The notes: generated from the sequence alone by a model not told the origin. Shown: positions 30,667-39,036, counted from the stretch's first letter. The stretch is DNA of 64,000 nt from JABDEZ01 sp965276955 (GCA_965276955.1 CBDIBP010000041.1:86431-150430); one strand, 5' to 3'. Program-made: numbers and translations.

Positions 30667-31037
30667 ATGCATCCACCTTGGTTTATAACGGCCATAAGTA
30701 GATATCTATATTGTGCATTATCCTGCCGAACATCTAAGAATGTTCTGGAGAGACAGCAGAAAACAAAACTTATTAGTATTGGCAATTTTAAAAAGCAATT
30801 AGAGCACGATAACCACCAGCTAATGTTTGCTATTAATGCCGGTATGTATTACATCATACAAATGCTCCTAAAGGATTATTTATAGAAGATGGAATGGTGT
30901 TGATGCATGTAGACTTGGCTTTGAATTGCAAAAATGCGCTTTATCTGGATGGTGCTATATCCAAAATGTACCTGCCCGCACTTAACCGATTTGATACGAC
31001 CAATAATTTTGGGGCAATGATAGGTGTAATAAAATAA
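30667..31037 (+). pseudogene. fragment of a DUF2233/phosphodiester glycosidase-family gene
   Basis: The open frame at the left gives ISIGNFKKQLEHDNHQLMFAINAGMY, the N-terminal hallmark of the family. After about 30855 the reading frame changes and continues as NAPKGLFIEDGMVLMHV, then jumps to CKNALYLDGAISKMYLPALN and ends FGAMIGVIK at 31037. These are the start and end of a DUF2233 domain; some 130 residues between them are missing, as well as the frame being broken. It lies between the IS remnant and the mannosyltransferase, in a decaying region. Confidence 0.75.
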
Positions 31038-31048
31038 ATAATAATTAA

Positions 31049-32515
31049 CTACCTCGCCTGATATATGGCCCATATATTAGAGCGCTCCTCCCAGTTATTT
31101 ATATTGAACTTAAGCACCAGGTCCGGGAACATGCAATAGGTCTTCTTAAGTTCGTATTGCTTTAATAGGGAGGAGGAGAGTAATGTTTTGCTGAGGAACA
31201 CTGCATGTTGTTTATCGTCTTTTAATGCTGAAATAACAGTAGAAAGGTCTGGCGCTACAAAGATGTCCAGGTCTTTGGGTTTGAAAAAGTTTACAGCGGT
31301 ACCATTCAGGCAATACGGCGATTCATTCAGAGACCAAAGCACCACATCCTCTTTCTTAGAGAGGTCGTATAAGTACCGGTAGCAATCAAATGCCTCTTGT
31401 GCCGGTGTCAATATCTTGAATAACAACAAGACTATATTCATTGCCGCCAGTACGCGGAATGTATTGATGAATGCCAGCCTGATATGATAACGGGATATAA
31501 GTATATCTGCTCCAATAGATACAAGGAACAGAAAGGCCATGTTCACCGGGAAGAGAAAGCGCAGTTCTTTATGTGCTACAAAGGAGTGTCCAACAACAAA
31601 AATTATACATACAATAGCGAAGAGGTGTGTAGGTTTTTTAATGACACCCGTAATGAAGAATAGCAACAATATAATGCTGATAGGTATCACTGCATTCTGC
31701 AGGAAAAGCGGTAAGTACCACCACCAGGGGAATACGCCCCACTGCACAGCAATATTGTTAGTTACATTTACTACATAGTAATTATAGGGTGTGAGCACAA
31801 ATGAGCCATAGAACCAATGGTCAATGCCAATGCATAATGCTATACTCAATAAAGCTCCGGGAAGCATCAGAAAATAGGTTTGCCACTTGTACTTTTTAAT
31901 AAACAGCATCCACACCCCAAGTCCCAAAATAGCGAACGCCATCTGCAGGCGTATGAAGAAAGCTATGCCTAATAAAAGCCCCGCTAATAATAGGAAACAT
32001 GTATTTTTTGGGGCAGTATATCTGTCAGATAAAAGCAGCAATATGATGCTCTGGAAAAATAAAAGGCCTGCAAGATTTTCTGCTGAGAAACGTACACCAG
32101 TATAAGGTACATACCAAAGCAACATGCTAAGGAGTACAAAGATGTTTCGCCCTTGCTGAGTGCTGAACTCTGGGAGTAATAACCTTATAAGCTGGCAGGA
32201 TACCGTCCATGTAAATAGGCCCATGCATAGCCTTAAGATGAAGGAAACAGTTATTGGGTCAAAGAGATGTAAGTAGATGAGGCTTTTTGATATCACAAAG
32301 GCCAGGAATGGCAGAACGGCAGAACGGCATTGTGCCAGGAACTCCCATTCCAGATCAGATGGGGTAGAGTAGCCCAGCTTGTAGTTGCAAAACTCCAGTA
32401 TCTGGTAGTATTCATCAGGATGGTGATAACCTATACTGAACCAGGCAGCAATAACCTGCACTACCAGGCCAAATATAAGCCACTTACGATAATTACTTGG
32501 TGGAAGTAATGTCAT
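31049..32515 (-). CDS. GT22-like (Alg9/GPI-mannosyltransferase type) membrane glycosyltransferase
   Basis: 488 residues with about ten hydrophobic helices across the whole length. The first luminal/periplasmic loop holds HHPDEYYQILE (31-41), the HPDE-like acidic motif of GT22 and GT-C transferases that use polyprenyl-phosphate sugars; a Gln-Ile-Leu-Glu continuation is typical of GT22. It would add a mannose-like sugar to a lipid-linked or cell-surface glycan at the outer face of the inner membrane. It is downstream of the ribosomal cluster and separated from it by a terminator. The acceptor is unknown. Confidence 0.8.
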   Translation of the reverse strand: MTLLPPSNYRKWLIFGLVVQVIAAWFSIGYHHPDEYYQILEFCNYKLGYSTPSDLEWEFLAQCRSAVLPFLAFVISKSLIYLHLFDPITVSFILRLCMGLFTWTVSCQLIRLLLPEFSTQQGRNIFVLLSMLLWYVPYTGVRFSAENLAGLLFFQSIILLLLSDRYTAPKNTCFLLLAGLLLGIAFFIRLQMAFAILGLGVWMLFIKKYKWQTYFLMLPGALLSIALCIGIDHWFYGSFVLTPYNYYVVNVTNNIAVQWGVFPWWWYLPLFLQNAVIPISIILLLFFITGVIKKPTHLFAIVCIIFVVGHSFVAHKELRFLFPVNMAFLFLVSIGADILISRYHIRLAFINTFRVLAAMNIVLLLFKILTPAQEAFDCYRYLYDLSKKEDVVLWSLNESPYCLNGTAVNFFKPKDLDIFVAPDLSTVISALKDDKQHAVFLSKTLLSSSLLKQYELKKTYCMFPDLVLKFNINNWEERSNIWAIYQAR

Positions 32516-32566
32516 TAACTACATACCTGTTTAACTGTCAAAATACTAATGAGATCTGCACGACAA

Positions 32567-32599
32567 TAAAAAACCGTCCCAAAATTTCTTTTGAGACGG
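32567..32599 (-). terminator. intrinsic terminator after rplL
   Basis: On the minus strand CCGTCTCAAAA pairs with TTTTGGGACGG (one G-U), a 4-base loop, then a T run. It ends the rplKAJL transcript 24 bases past the rplL stop. Confidence 0.9.
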
Positions 32600-32622
32600 C
32601 TATTATACTTTAAAGAATAGAA

Positions 32623-33000
32623 CTAAGCTATTTCAACTTCAGCGCCAGCTTCTTTCAGCTTGCCAGCCAGGTCATCAGCTTCAGCTTTGCTTACGCCTTC
32701 TTTCACTGCTTTAGGAGCGCCATCTACCAGTTCTTTAGCTTCTTTCAGACCAAGACCTGTAAGGTCCTTAACTGTTTTTACTACGTTCAGCTTGTTAGGG
32801 CCTGCAGCTTTCAGGATAACGTCGAAAGCAGTTTTCTCAGCAGCAGCAGGTGCAGCAGCGCCACCACCAGCAGCAGGTGCAGCAGCAGCTACAGCAGCTG
32901 GCTCAATGCCGTATTCGTCTTTCAGTATTGTAGCTAATTCGTTAACTTCTTTTACAGTAAGGTTAACCAGTTGTTCTGCGAATGATTTAAGATCTGCCAT
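32623..33000 (-). CDS. rplL: 50S ribosomal protein L7/L12
   Basis: 125 residues, normal length. N-terminal dimerisation helix (MADLKSFAEQLVNLTVKEVNELATILKDE), an Ala/Gly-rich hinge (residues 36-55) and the globular C-terminal domain with KTAFDVILKAAGPNKLNVVKTV and GLGLKEAKELVDGAPK. It forms the stalk that recruits translation factors on the 50S subunit. It is the last gene of the cluster; rpoB, which usually follows in bacteria, is absent, and a terminator comes instead. Confidence 0.97.
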   Translation of the reverse strand: MADLKSFAEQLVNLTVKEVNELATILKDEYGIEPAAVAAAAPAAGGGAAAPAAAEKTAFDVILKAAGPNKLNVVKTVKDLTGLGLKEAKELVDGAPKAVKEGVSKAEADDLAGKLKEAGAEVEIA

Positions 33001-33080
33001 TGTTATGATTTTTTAAAATGTTTTTAATGTTTTTAATTGGTATTCTTTTATAGTTGGACTTGGAAGCCTTGTTTTGTAGG

Positions 33081-33100
33081 GTCCCGACAGTTGTTGGGAC
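33081..33100. promoter_or_regulatory. hairpin between rplJ and rplL
   Basis: A 9-bp stem (GTCCCGACA with TGTTGGGAC, one G-U, 2-base loop) lies in the 111-bp gap. There is no strong T run, so it may be a processing or partial-attenuation site rather than a terminator. Confidence 0.45.
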
Positions 33101-33111
33101 CGGGTATTTAC

Positions 33112-33642
33112 TTATGCAGCGCGCTCTTCCAGGGCTTTTACAAGGCCTGCCAGTTTGCTTCCTGCATTCAATCCGCTCATCACGTTGTTCATTGGTGATT
33201 GTAGCAAACCAATGATCTCGCCAATAAGTTCGTTCTTGCCCTTCAGTGTTTTCAGTGCTTCCAGCTGTGCATCGCCTACAAAGATGTCGCCATCAATGAA
33301 TGCAGCTTTCAGTTCTGGTTTACCTTTAGTATTGGTGCTCTGGCGGAAAGAGCTCAGTATCATTGCAGGCTCTTTTGCATTTTCAGAGAACATCAATGCA
33401 GTAACACCGTGCAGTGAATCGAAAGACGATTGGAAACGTTCTGTATCCAGTTGTTCCATTGCCTTCCTTATCAGTGTATTCTTAGCTACTTTCAGTTCCA
33501 CGTTCTTTTCAAAGCATACGCGGCGCAGCTTGCTCACCTGGTCTACCGTTAAAGATTCGGTATTGGTGATGTAAAAATTATTGTACTGGGTAAATTTCCC
33601 TTTTAGTACTTCTATTGCTTCAGCTTTTTGAGCAGGTGTCAT
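33112..33642 (-). CDS. rplJ: 50S ribosomal protein L10
   Basis: 176 residues. L10 anchors the L7/L12 dimers to 23S rRNA. Family features include KAEAIEVLKGKF, NFYITNTESLTVDQVSKLR, VAKNTLIRKAM and the C-terminal stalk-binding helix after LQSPMNNVMSGLNAGSKLAGLVKALEE. Length and composition are normal. It precedes rplL, as expected, and a candidate autoregulatory leader lies just upstream. Confidence 0.97.
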   Translation of the reverse strand: MTPAQKAEAIEVLKGKFTQYNNFYITNTESLTVDQVSKLRRVCFEKNVELKVAKNTLIRKAMEQLDTERFQSSFDSLHGVTALMFSENAKEPAMILSSFRQSTNTKGKPELKAAFIDGDIFVGDAQLEALKTLKGKNELIGEIIGLLQSPMNNVMSGLNAGSKLAGLVKALEERAA

Positions 33643-33659
33643 TTTTTTAATTTTTTTGT

Positions 33660-33717
33660 CCTCCCTGTTCTACCAGAACAGTTGTGCGGAGGCTGTGATC
33701 AAATGATTGTTATCACA
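33660..33717 (-). promoter_or_regulatory. candidate L10 leader (autoregulatory RNA upstream of rplJ)
   Basis: On the minus strand two hairpins precede rplJ: TGTGAT/ATCACA (33694-33699, 33712-33717), then CCTCC/GGAGG enclosing CTGTTCT/AGAACAG (33660-33692). Location and two-hairpin form fit an L10(L12)4-binding leader; I did not match it to a covariance model. Confidence 0.5.
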
Positions 33718-33742
33718 TCTTTTCCGGGTCAGCGAAAAAGAT

Positions 33743-34432
33743 CTACGCTACAGATTTAGTATCTATGATCAAGCCAGGGCTCATTGTAGTGGCCAGGCTC
33801 ACACCTTTTAAATACGTGCCCTTTGCAGTAGCTGGTTTCATACGGATAAGTGTATTTATCAGCTCTTGTGCGTTCTCGGCAAGTTTAGCAGGTTCAAAAG
33901 ATACACGACCTATAGAAGCGTGTATGATACCTGCCTTATCTATCTTAAAGGCAATTTTACCACCTTTTACTTCGTTCACAGCGTTGGCCACATCGTTGGT
34001 TACCGTACCGGTCTTAGGGTTTGGCATCAGGTTACGTGGCCCCAGTATTTTACCCAGGCGGCCTATTTTAGGCATCACAGATGGCGTAGCTACTATTACG
34101 TCCACATCTGTCCATCCGCCTTCTATTTTGCTTACAAATTCATCAAGGCCTACAAAATCGGCACCTGCTGCTCTTGCTTCTGCTTCTTTTTCTGGTGTGC
34201 AAAGTACCAGTACGCGTTTTGTTTTACCGGTGCCATGTGGCAGGGTCACTGTGCCGCGTATGGCCTGGTCAGCCTTCTTAGGGTCTACACCCAGGCGTAT
34301 GTGTACGTCTACAGAGCTATCGAACTTGGTAAGGTTGATGCCCTTTACGGTAGCTGCAGCTTCAGCCAGCGTATATACTTTATTTTTATCGAGTTTAGCC
34401 TCTACAGCTTTTCTTTGTTTAGTGATCGCCAT
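33743..34432 (-). CDS. rplA: 50S ribosomal protein L1
   Basis: 229 residues, normal length. Contains FDSSVDVHIRLGVDPKKADQAIRGTVTLPHGTGK, VGLDEFVSKIEGGWTDVDVIVATP, GRLGKILGPRNLMPNPKTGTV and the C-terminal GTYLKGVSLATTMSPGLIIDT. It binds 23S rRNA at the L1 stalk and acts in E-site tRNA release; in other bacteria it also represses its own operon. 44 bp downstream of rplK. Confidence 0.97.
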   Translation of the reverse strand: MAITKQRKAVEAKLDKNKVYTLAEAAATVKGINLTKFDSSVDVHIRLGVDPKKADQAIRGTVTLPHGTGKTKRVLVLCTPEKEAEARAAGADFVGLDEFVSKIEGGWTDVDVIVATPSVMPKIGRLGKILGPRNLMPNPKTGTVTNDVANAVNEVKGGKIAFKIDKAGIIHASIGRVSFEPAKLAENAQELINTLIRMKPATAKGTYLKGVSLATTMSPGLIIDTKSVA

Positions 34433-34476
34433 CGCTTCAATAATTTTGAATAAGGTGAATGAATCAGGGATGCGAA

Positions 34477-34926
34477 TTACGCTTTATCTCCCCATGGAGC
34501 AGTGCCTTCTACAGTGAAGCCCATGCTGCGTGCAGTACCGGCAACCATTTTCATGGCGCTTTCTTGTGTAAAGCAGTTCAGGTCGGCCATCTTGTCCTTG
34601 GCTATTTCTTCTACCTGCGCCCATGTTACCTTACCTACCTTTACACGGTTAGGCTCTTTAGAACCTTTCTGTTGCTTGGCGGCATCCATAAGTTGTATAG
34701 CTGCGGGTGGTGTCTTGATGACGAACTCAAAAGACTTGTCAGTGAACACTGTAAGTGTCACAGGTAATACCTTACCGATCTTGTCCTGGGTACGTGCGTT
34801 GAATTGTTTGCAGAATTCCATGATGTTAACACCCTTGGAACCTAATGCCGGGCCTATTGGGGGCGCCGGGTTGGCTTGGCCGCCTTTTACTTGCAGCTTT
34901 ACAAAGCCAGAGATTTCTTTAGCCAT
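34477..34926 (-). CDS. rplK: 50S ribosomal protein L11
   Basis: 149 residues. The N-terminal domain with VKLQVKGGQANPAPPIGPALGSKGVNIMEFCKQFNA is a near-invariant signature, and the C-terminal RNA-binding domain contains the KTPPAAIQLMDAA and GTARSMGFTVEG segments. Binds the GTPase-associated centre of 23S rRNA. It is the first gene of the transcript here; secE and nusG, which usually precede it, are not upstream, where the next gene is on the opposite strand. Confidence 0.97.
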   Translation of the reverse strand: MAKEISGFVKLQVKGGQANPAPPIGPALGSKGVNIMEFCKQFNARTQDKIGKVLPVTLTVFTDKSFEFVIKTPPAAIQLMDAAKQQKGSKEPNRVKVGKVTWAQVEEIAKDKMADLNCFTQESAMKMVAGTARSMGFTVEGTAPWGDKA

Positions 34927-35034
34927 TTTTACTATTTTTGGTTTTAGCGAATCCCGGTAGCATTCCTCGCGTCCTGCCCCGGTTTATTCTCCCAAATGCA
35001 ACCTTATTATAAGAGCAATATGAGAATTGGACGG

Positions 35035-35064
35035 CAAAGGTATGCACTTTTTAATATGCAGCAA
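35035..35064 (-). promoter_or_regulatory. Bacteroidota-type promoter for rplKAJL
   Basis: On the minus strand TTG (35062-35064), exactly 19 bases, then TACCTTTG (35035-35042). A perfect consensus match about 110 bases before rplK, which supports rplK as the first gene of the operon. Confidence 0.8.
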
Positions 35065-35177
35065 AAAAAATTTTAAGCATATTTGCATCAGGCTGACATG
35101 TGTTTTCGGGATAACTTATATCCGGGGAAGAAACAGGAGCATTTATTTGATGTACTTTGCACAGATCTGAATACACA

Positions 35178-35988
35178 ATGGGGATAAAAACAAGGTATCT
35201 ATGCAGAACAATGATAGTAATGACATCGTTCATTCTATGTGTCATACATGCTATAGCTCAGAACCGATTCTTTCTTGACAAAACACTGCAGCGTCTGCCG
35301 GATACAGTACATGCTGCATATTATATCACGTCGGCCACCGTAAGCGACAATTATTATAGAATTGAAGGGTACTATCTGAGCGGCAAATTGTGGATGACGG
35401 GTTATTCCTTATATCCTGACTCTATTGCAGCTAACGGGTATTGTGTATATTACGACTCCGCCGGGCACAAGATCAGTGAAGGCAGATACATAGCAGGTAA
35501 GCAAAAAGGTATATATTGGCTATTATAAAGATACCAATGCGGTACACTATAAATATGAAACTAAGGACAATGGTGATTATGACCTCGAAAGTTATTATTT
35601 GAGCGGTACGCTAAAAAGAAAGCAAATACAAAGAAACAAAGATAAGGTAACTGGTACATGCTATACATCAGAAGGAAAGGAAATGGATTTTACACCTTAT
35701 GAACAAGTACCAGTGCCTATGGCAGCCATCAACTTGTATATAGCATCGGCCCTGAAATATCCATGGAAAGCAAGGCGTAGGAATATAGAGGGAAGAGTAA
35801 TAGTAGGCTTTACAATTGCTGAGGATGGAAAGGTGACAAATGTGCATGTTGTAAAGGCTGTAAACGATCTTCTGGATGACGAAGCAGTACGCGTAATGCA
35901 AGAAATGCCAGCGTGGAAGCCGGGAAAAGAAGATGATGTGCCAGTAAAAGTAGCATATATCCAACCAATTATATTTAAATTAAGATGA
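35178..35988 (+). pseudogene. TonB-like energy transducer, frameshifted
   Basis: Starting at the ATG at 35178 the frame gives a signal segment and MORN-like repeats (GYYLSGKLWMTGYSLY, YYDSAGHKISEGRYIAGKQKG), then stops at 35526-35528. Shifting by one base at about 35520 (an extra C between TGG and TATTAT) continues the protein as YYKDTNAVHYKYE, another repeat ESYYLSGTLKRK, and a full TonB C-terminal domain (YPWKARRRNIEGRVIVGFTIAEDGKVTNVHVVK, ending PIIFKLR at 35988). TonB-like proteins couple inner-membrane energy to outer-membrane receptors. Either a fresh mutation or a sequencing error. Its stop overlaps the next gene. Confidence 0.75.
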
Positions 35989-36278
35989 TGCAGCCATACA
36001 CCATAATAGAGATATTCCCCAACGGGCGCACTACCCCGCAGATAGAAGAAGATACCGAAGTGATACTAATACAGGATGGTGGTGCCACGGTAGGCATGCT
36101 CACCTACGATGTAGAGAACGACTTCACAACACTGGCCATAGAAAGCCCGGTGAATGAAGGAGTCCTCAACCCGGAAGCAACAGCATTGATAACACAGTTA
36201 CATCCGGAGTATTTAAAGACAGATACTTCTATTGTAGTAGCTGCACCACCCGAGTTGGCAGAAAAAATGGAATGGTAA
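35985..36278 (+). CDS. small conserved-looking protein, unknown function
   Basis: 97 residues with no signal peptide or membrane helix, so probably cytoplasmic. Acidic overall, with an extended beta-like pattern (YTIIEIFPNGRTTPQIEEDTEVILIQDGG) and a C-terminal helical segment (PEATALITQLHPEY). I do not recognise a family. Two ATGs at 35985 and 35988 overlap the stop of the TonB-like frame, which suggests coupled translation. Confidence 0.6.
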   Translation: MMQPYTIIEIFPNGRTTPQIEEDTEVILIQDGGATVGMLTYDVENDFTTLAIESPVNEGVLNPEATALITQLHPEYLKTDTSIVVAAPPELAEKMEW

Positions 36279-36288
36279 CGACAGGAAA

Positions 36289-36726
36289 TTACGGATTAAA
36301 CACATTTCGCTCAAAATCGAATCCTTTATCTTGCCGGTGAGCATTAAATGCTTCAGGGTCCCCGTATGGGCCTAAGTATTTATCCTTGTTCAACCCTAAT
36401 ATCATATAAAAGATAAAAGGCAAAAAAACCAAGCCTACCGTAAACCCCTCGTCTTTACCAAAACTCTTAGAGAGCATATTCAATATCCATACATGCCAGA
36501 TAAAACCAATGTAAGGTATGAACATAAGGAATATCCACCACCAGGGTTTGCCCACTATTTTTAGCATGATGATGATGTTGTAAAATGGTATCATACATTT
36601 CCAGCCCTCTTCTCCTGCCTTTTCATATACTTTATATGCACCCACTATCATTAGGATGAGCATGGGCAAAATAATGATAAGCATAAAAATGAATACCATA
36701 CCGAGCATAAGTTGATTTTGTTCCAT
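36289..36726 (-). CDS. DUF5684-family membrane protein
   Basis: 145 residues from the ATG at 36726; a longer frame upstream adds an unlikely leader. Hydrophobic helices lie near 7-29, 44-56, 60-77 and 97-112. The segment VYEKAGEEGWKCMIPFYNIIIMLKIVGKPWWWIFLMFIPYIG is the hallmark of small integral-membrane DUF5684 proteins (found alongside signal peptidase I in several Bacteroidota). Function unknown. It faces the small gene at 35985 convergently. Confidence 0.8.
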   Translation of the reverse strand: MEQNQLMLGMVFIFMLIIILPMLILMIVGAYKVYEKAGEEGWKCMIPFYNIIIMLKIVGKPWWWIFLMFIPYIGFIWHVWILNMLSKSFGKDEGFTVGLVFLPFIFYMILGLNKDKYLGPYGDPEAFNAHRQDKGFDFERNVFNP

Positions 36727-36792
36727 CTTATATAGCGTTTTATAGGATGCAATGATAGTTATTGCAGCGTGTATTGGCAAATTATTTTTATA

Positions 36793-36824
36793 AAAAGAGC
36801 GCTGCATATATGCAGCGCTCTTTT
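36793..36824. terminator. perfectly palindromic bidirectional terminator
   Basis: AAAAGAGCGCTGCATA followed at once by its reverse complement TATGCAGCGCTCTTTT, 16 bp per arm, with T runs. It serves the T9SS gene on the minus strand, lying 24 bases beyond its stop. Confidence 0.85.
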
Positions 36825-36847
36825 CTATTCTAAGCGGGAGAATTAAA

Positions 36848-37699
36848 TTACAATTTTACAACCGGCAGCACGCGCTCTGCACCGTTCTGGCTTATTTGCA
36901 CAGCGTAGTTGCCCTTGCTCCAGTTGCTGCAATTAATAGCAGTTTGTGTTGTACTGCCAGCAGCATTAATAACACTGGTGTATACTTTACGGCCTGTTAT
37001 ATCAAATACGTTTATAGCGTAAGTGCCCATAGCGTTGCCCATTTTTATGTTCAGTAAGCTGGTGGTTGGGTTGGGGTATGCAGTTATCTCTATGTTGTTA
37101 GCCAGTTCTGGCACACCCACGTAGCCTTCACTCAAAGTGATAGAGGTATTGCCATTAACATCAGGCGCATCAGCGCCACTATTGCCGTTAACAGCATTGA
37201 GTGTACAGTACATAGTAACAGTACCCTTCCCGGCAGCAGGTGCTGTCCATGGTATAGAAACGGTATAAGTGCCCGATGTTCCTGAAAGCGGTGCACTATG
37301 TTCTACAATGTTTATAGAACCAATAGTTTTAGTGTGAGAACCGCTTGGTGCAGTAGGCGTACCAGCAGCTACCTGGCTGGGGCTACTACCCGTTACTGCT
37401 GCGAACTGGTAGCCAAACTTAGACAGGCTCGATGTGTTGTGCCCGGTTATCACCACGGTGTACGAGCCACCTGGTTTGTACTTGGTTACAGCGCCGCCTC
37501 CCACTGTATCAACTACAATGGACACGGTAGTGTTTGCATTCGTGCCGCCATGGCAGCCACCACCGCCGCAACTGGTAGATGTGCCATTAGCGCCTGTTAG
37601 GCTAAGGCTACCGACAGATGCGGGGCCATTCTCATAGCTTGATAAGGATAAAATACCTATGCTTGCTGATAGTGTAAATAGTAAAATTCTTTTTTTCAT
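36848..37699 (-). CDS. T9SS type A secreted protein with choice-of-anchor V domain
   Basis: 283 residues. A signal peptide (1-20) is followed by GAPGE-like sequence with CGGGGCHGG (about residues 44-52), the Cys-x-x-x-x-Cys-His start of the choice-of-anchor V/reelin-like domain, then an Ig-like beta fold to about 180. The C-terminal 75 residues are a T9SS sorting domain (ITAYPNPTTSLLNIKMGNAMGTYAINVFDITGRKVYT, ending VLPVVKL). The protein should cross the outer membrane by the type IX system. The CxxxxCH motif resembles a c-type haem site with an altered spacing; haem binding is not claimed. Confidence 0.88.
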   Translation of the reverse strand: MKKRILLFTLSASIGILSLSSYENGPASVGSLSLTGANGTSTSCGGGGCHGGTNANTTVSIVVDTVGGGAVTKYKPGGSYTVVITGHNTSSLSKFGYQFAAVTGSSPSQVAAGTPTAPSGSHTKTIGSINIVEHSAPLSGTSGTYTVSIPWTAPAAGKGTVTMYCTLNAVNGNSGADAPDVNGNTSITLSEGYVGVPELANNIEITAYPNPTTSLLNIKMGNAMGTYAINVFDITGRKVYTSVINAAGSTTQTAINCSNWSKGNYAVQISQNGAERVLPVVKL

Positions 37700-37876
37700 A
37701 AAATTTATTTGGTCATGAGAGTGTAATATAAATATTTTATAAAAAATGAGAAAGATCTTTTTTCTATAGACTGATAAAATTTACGAACATTATTCTTTTG
37801 ATAGGTAACTGAAAATAATAAAAGACGGAAATAAACAATTCAATATACATTGCTTAAAGATGTTATTTTTGTAACA

Positions 37877-38887
37877 ATGAAAAAATTGATTTTTATTGTT
37901 GTTGCAGTAATTATAGTTCAGGCATGTAAGAAAGATAGCACATCCGCTACCTTATCTTATAAACCTACACCCTACAATTTACAATATCCATCGTTTCTTG
38001 CAAATGATCCTTTGCCGCTCATACCTATAGACAATCCATTGACCGAAGAGGGCATCGCATTGGGTAGAAAGCTGTTTTATGAAAATATGCTCAGCAACAA
38101 TATGAGCATGAATTGTGCTACATGCCACAAGCAAACAAATGCATTTTCCGATCCACGCCAGTTCAGTTTAGGAGCAAATAATGCGGTAGGTACCCGCAAT
38201 GCAATGTCGCTGGTAAACCTGGCATGGAGCAATAAATTCTTTTGGGACGGTCGCAGGACCTCTTTAGAGACACAGGCCCACGATCCGGTCACCAATCCTG
38301 TTGAAATGGAAAACACATGGCCGGTTGTAGTTCAGCGGCTACAGGCCAGTAGCTTGTACCCTGATCTCTTTTATAAAGCCTTTGGTACAAAGATCATTGA
38401 TAGCATTTTGGTAACAAAAGCTATAGCTCAGTTTGAGCGTATCCTTACTTCGTACAATAGCCGCTTTGATAAGTTCTCTTACCAGGGGCTCACGCTTACT
38501 CCCGCCGAATTCAGAGGTTTTACTGTATTTGGAGGATTTGGCAATTGCGCCAATTGCCACGCAGGGGTGCAGCTCACAGACCATTCGTTTCGCAACAATG
38601 GTCTTGACCTTGTGCCACTTGACTCAGGATTGAGCAAGGTCACTCACGATCCTTCAGACTATGGTAAATTTAAGGTCCCGAGTCTACGAAATATTGCGCT
38701 CACCGCGCCGTATATGCATGATGGAAGGTTTGCCAGGCTCGATGATGTAGTTGAGTTTTACAGCTCTGGGGTAAATGGGGCGAGTCCTAATGCAGATTCT
38801 GTTTTTCAGTTTTTTCCTACCGGTTTTCGTTTAAGTTTTACAGCAAAAACAAGATCTGATAGCTTTTCTGAAGACAATGACAGATAG
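37877..38887 (+). CDS. di-haem cytochrome-c peroxidase (MauG/CcpA family), 3' frameshift
   Basis: 336 residues as read, from the ATG at 37877, which opens a lipoprotein signal peptide (MKKLIFIVVAVIIVQAC, lipid Cys about 17). First haem site CATCHKQ in NCATCHKQTNAFSDPRQFSLG, second NCANCHAGVQLTDHSF; APYMHDGRFARLDDVVEFYSSG is the family C-terminal motif. It reduces hydrogen peroxide in the periplasm with electrons from a small c-type cytochrome. The frame stops after RSDSFSEDNDR; shifting restores LIAFLKTMTDSSF and NTSFGDPN to a stop at 38925-38927. The loss affects only the last helix, so partial function is possible. Confidence 0.85.
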   Translation: MKKLIFIVVAVIIVQACKKDSTSATLSYKPTPYNLQYPSFLANDPLPLIPIDNPLTEEGIALGRKLFYENMLSNNMSMNCATCHKQTNAFSDPRQFSLGANNAVGTRNAMSLVNLAWSNKFFWDGRRTSLETQAHDPVTNPVEMENTWPVVVQRLQASSLYPDLFYKAFGTKIIDSILVTKAIAQFERILTSYNSRFDKFSYQGLTLTPAEFRGFTVFGGFGNCANCHAGVQLTDHSFRNNGLDLVPLDSGLSKVTHDPSDYGKFKVPSLRNIALTAPYMHDGRFARLDDVVEFYSSGVNGASPNADSVFQFFPTGFRLSFTAKTRSDSFSEDNDR

Positions 38888-39036
38888 CAGCTTTATCACC
38901 AATACCAGTTTCGGTGACCCAAACTAATGGGTCATATCGATAATTTCTTGGTATTTATATGTGGCTGCTCGGCTAAAATTATTGTAATTTCCCACCCTCA
39001 AATAGCATAGGCTGGAAATTACAGCTTACTATCAGA

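Noticed and set aside
33866..34453. Plus-strand frame of 195 codons opposite rplA
   Set aside because: Antisense shadow of the L1 gene with implausible Tyr/Phe-rich composition.
35985..36278. Toxin-antitoxin partner of the TonB-like gene
   Set aside because: The overlap suggests coupling only; neither protein shows a toxin or antitoxin fold or motif.
37864..37879. TATTTTTG as a promoter -7 box before the cytochrome-c peroxidase
   Set aside because: It is only 5 bases from the start codon and has no TTG 19 bases upstream, so it is probably chance.
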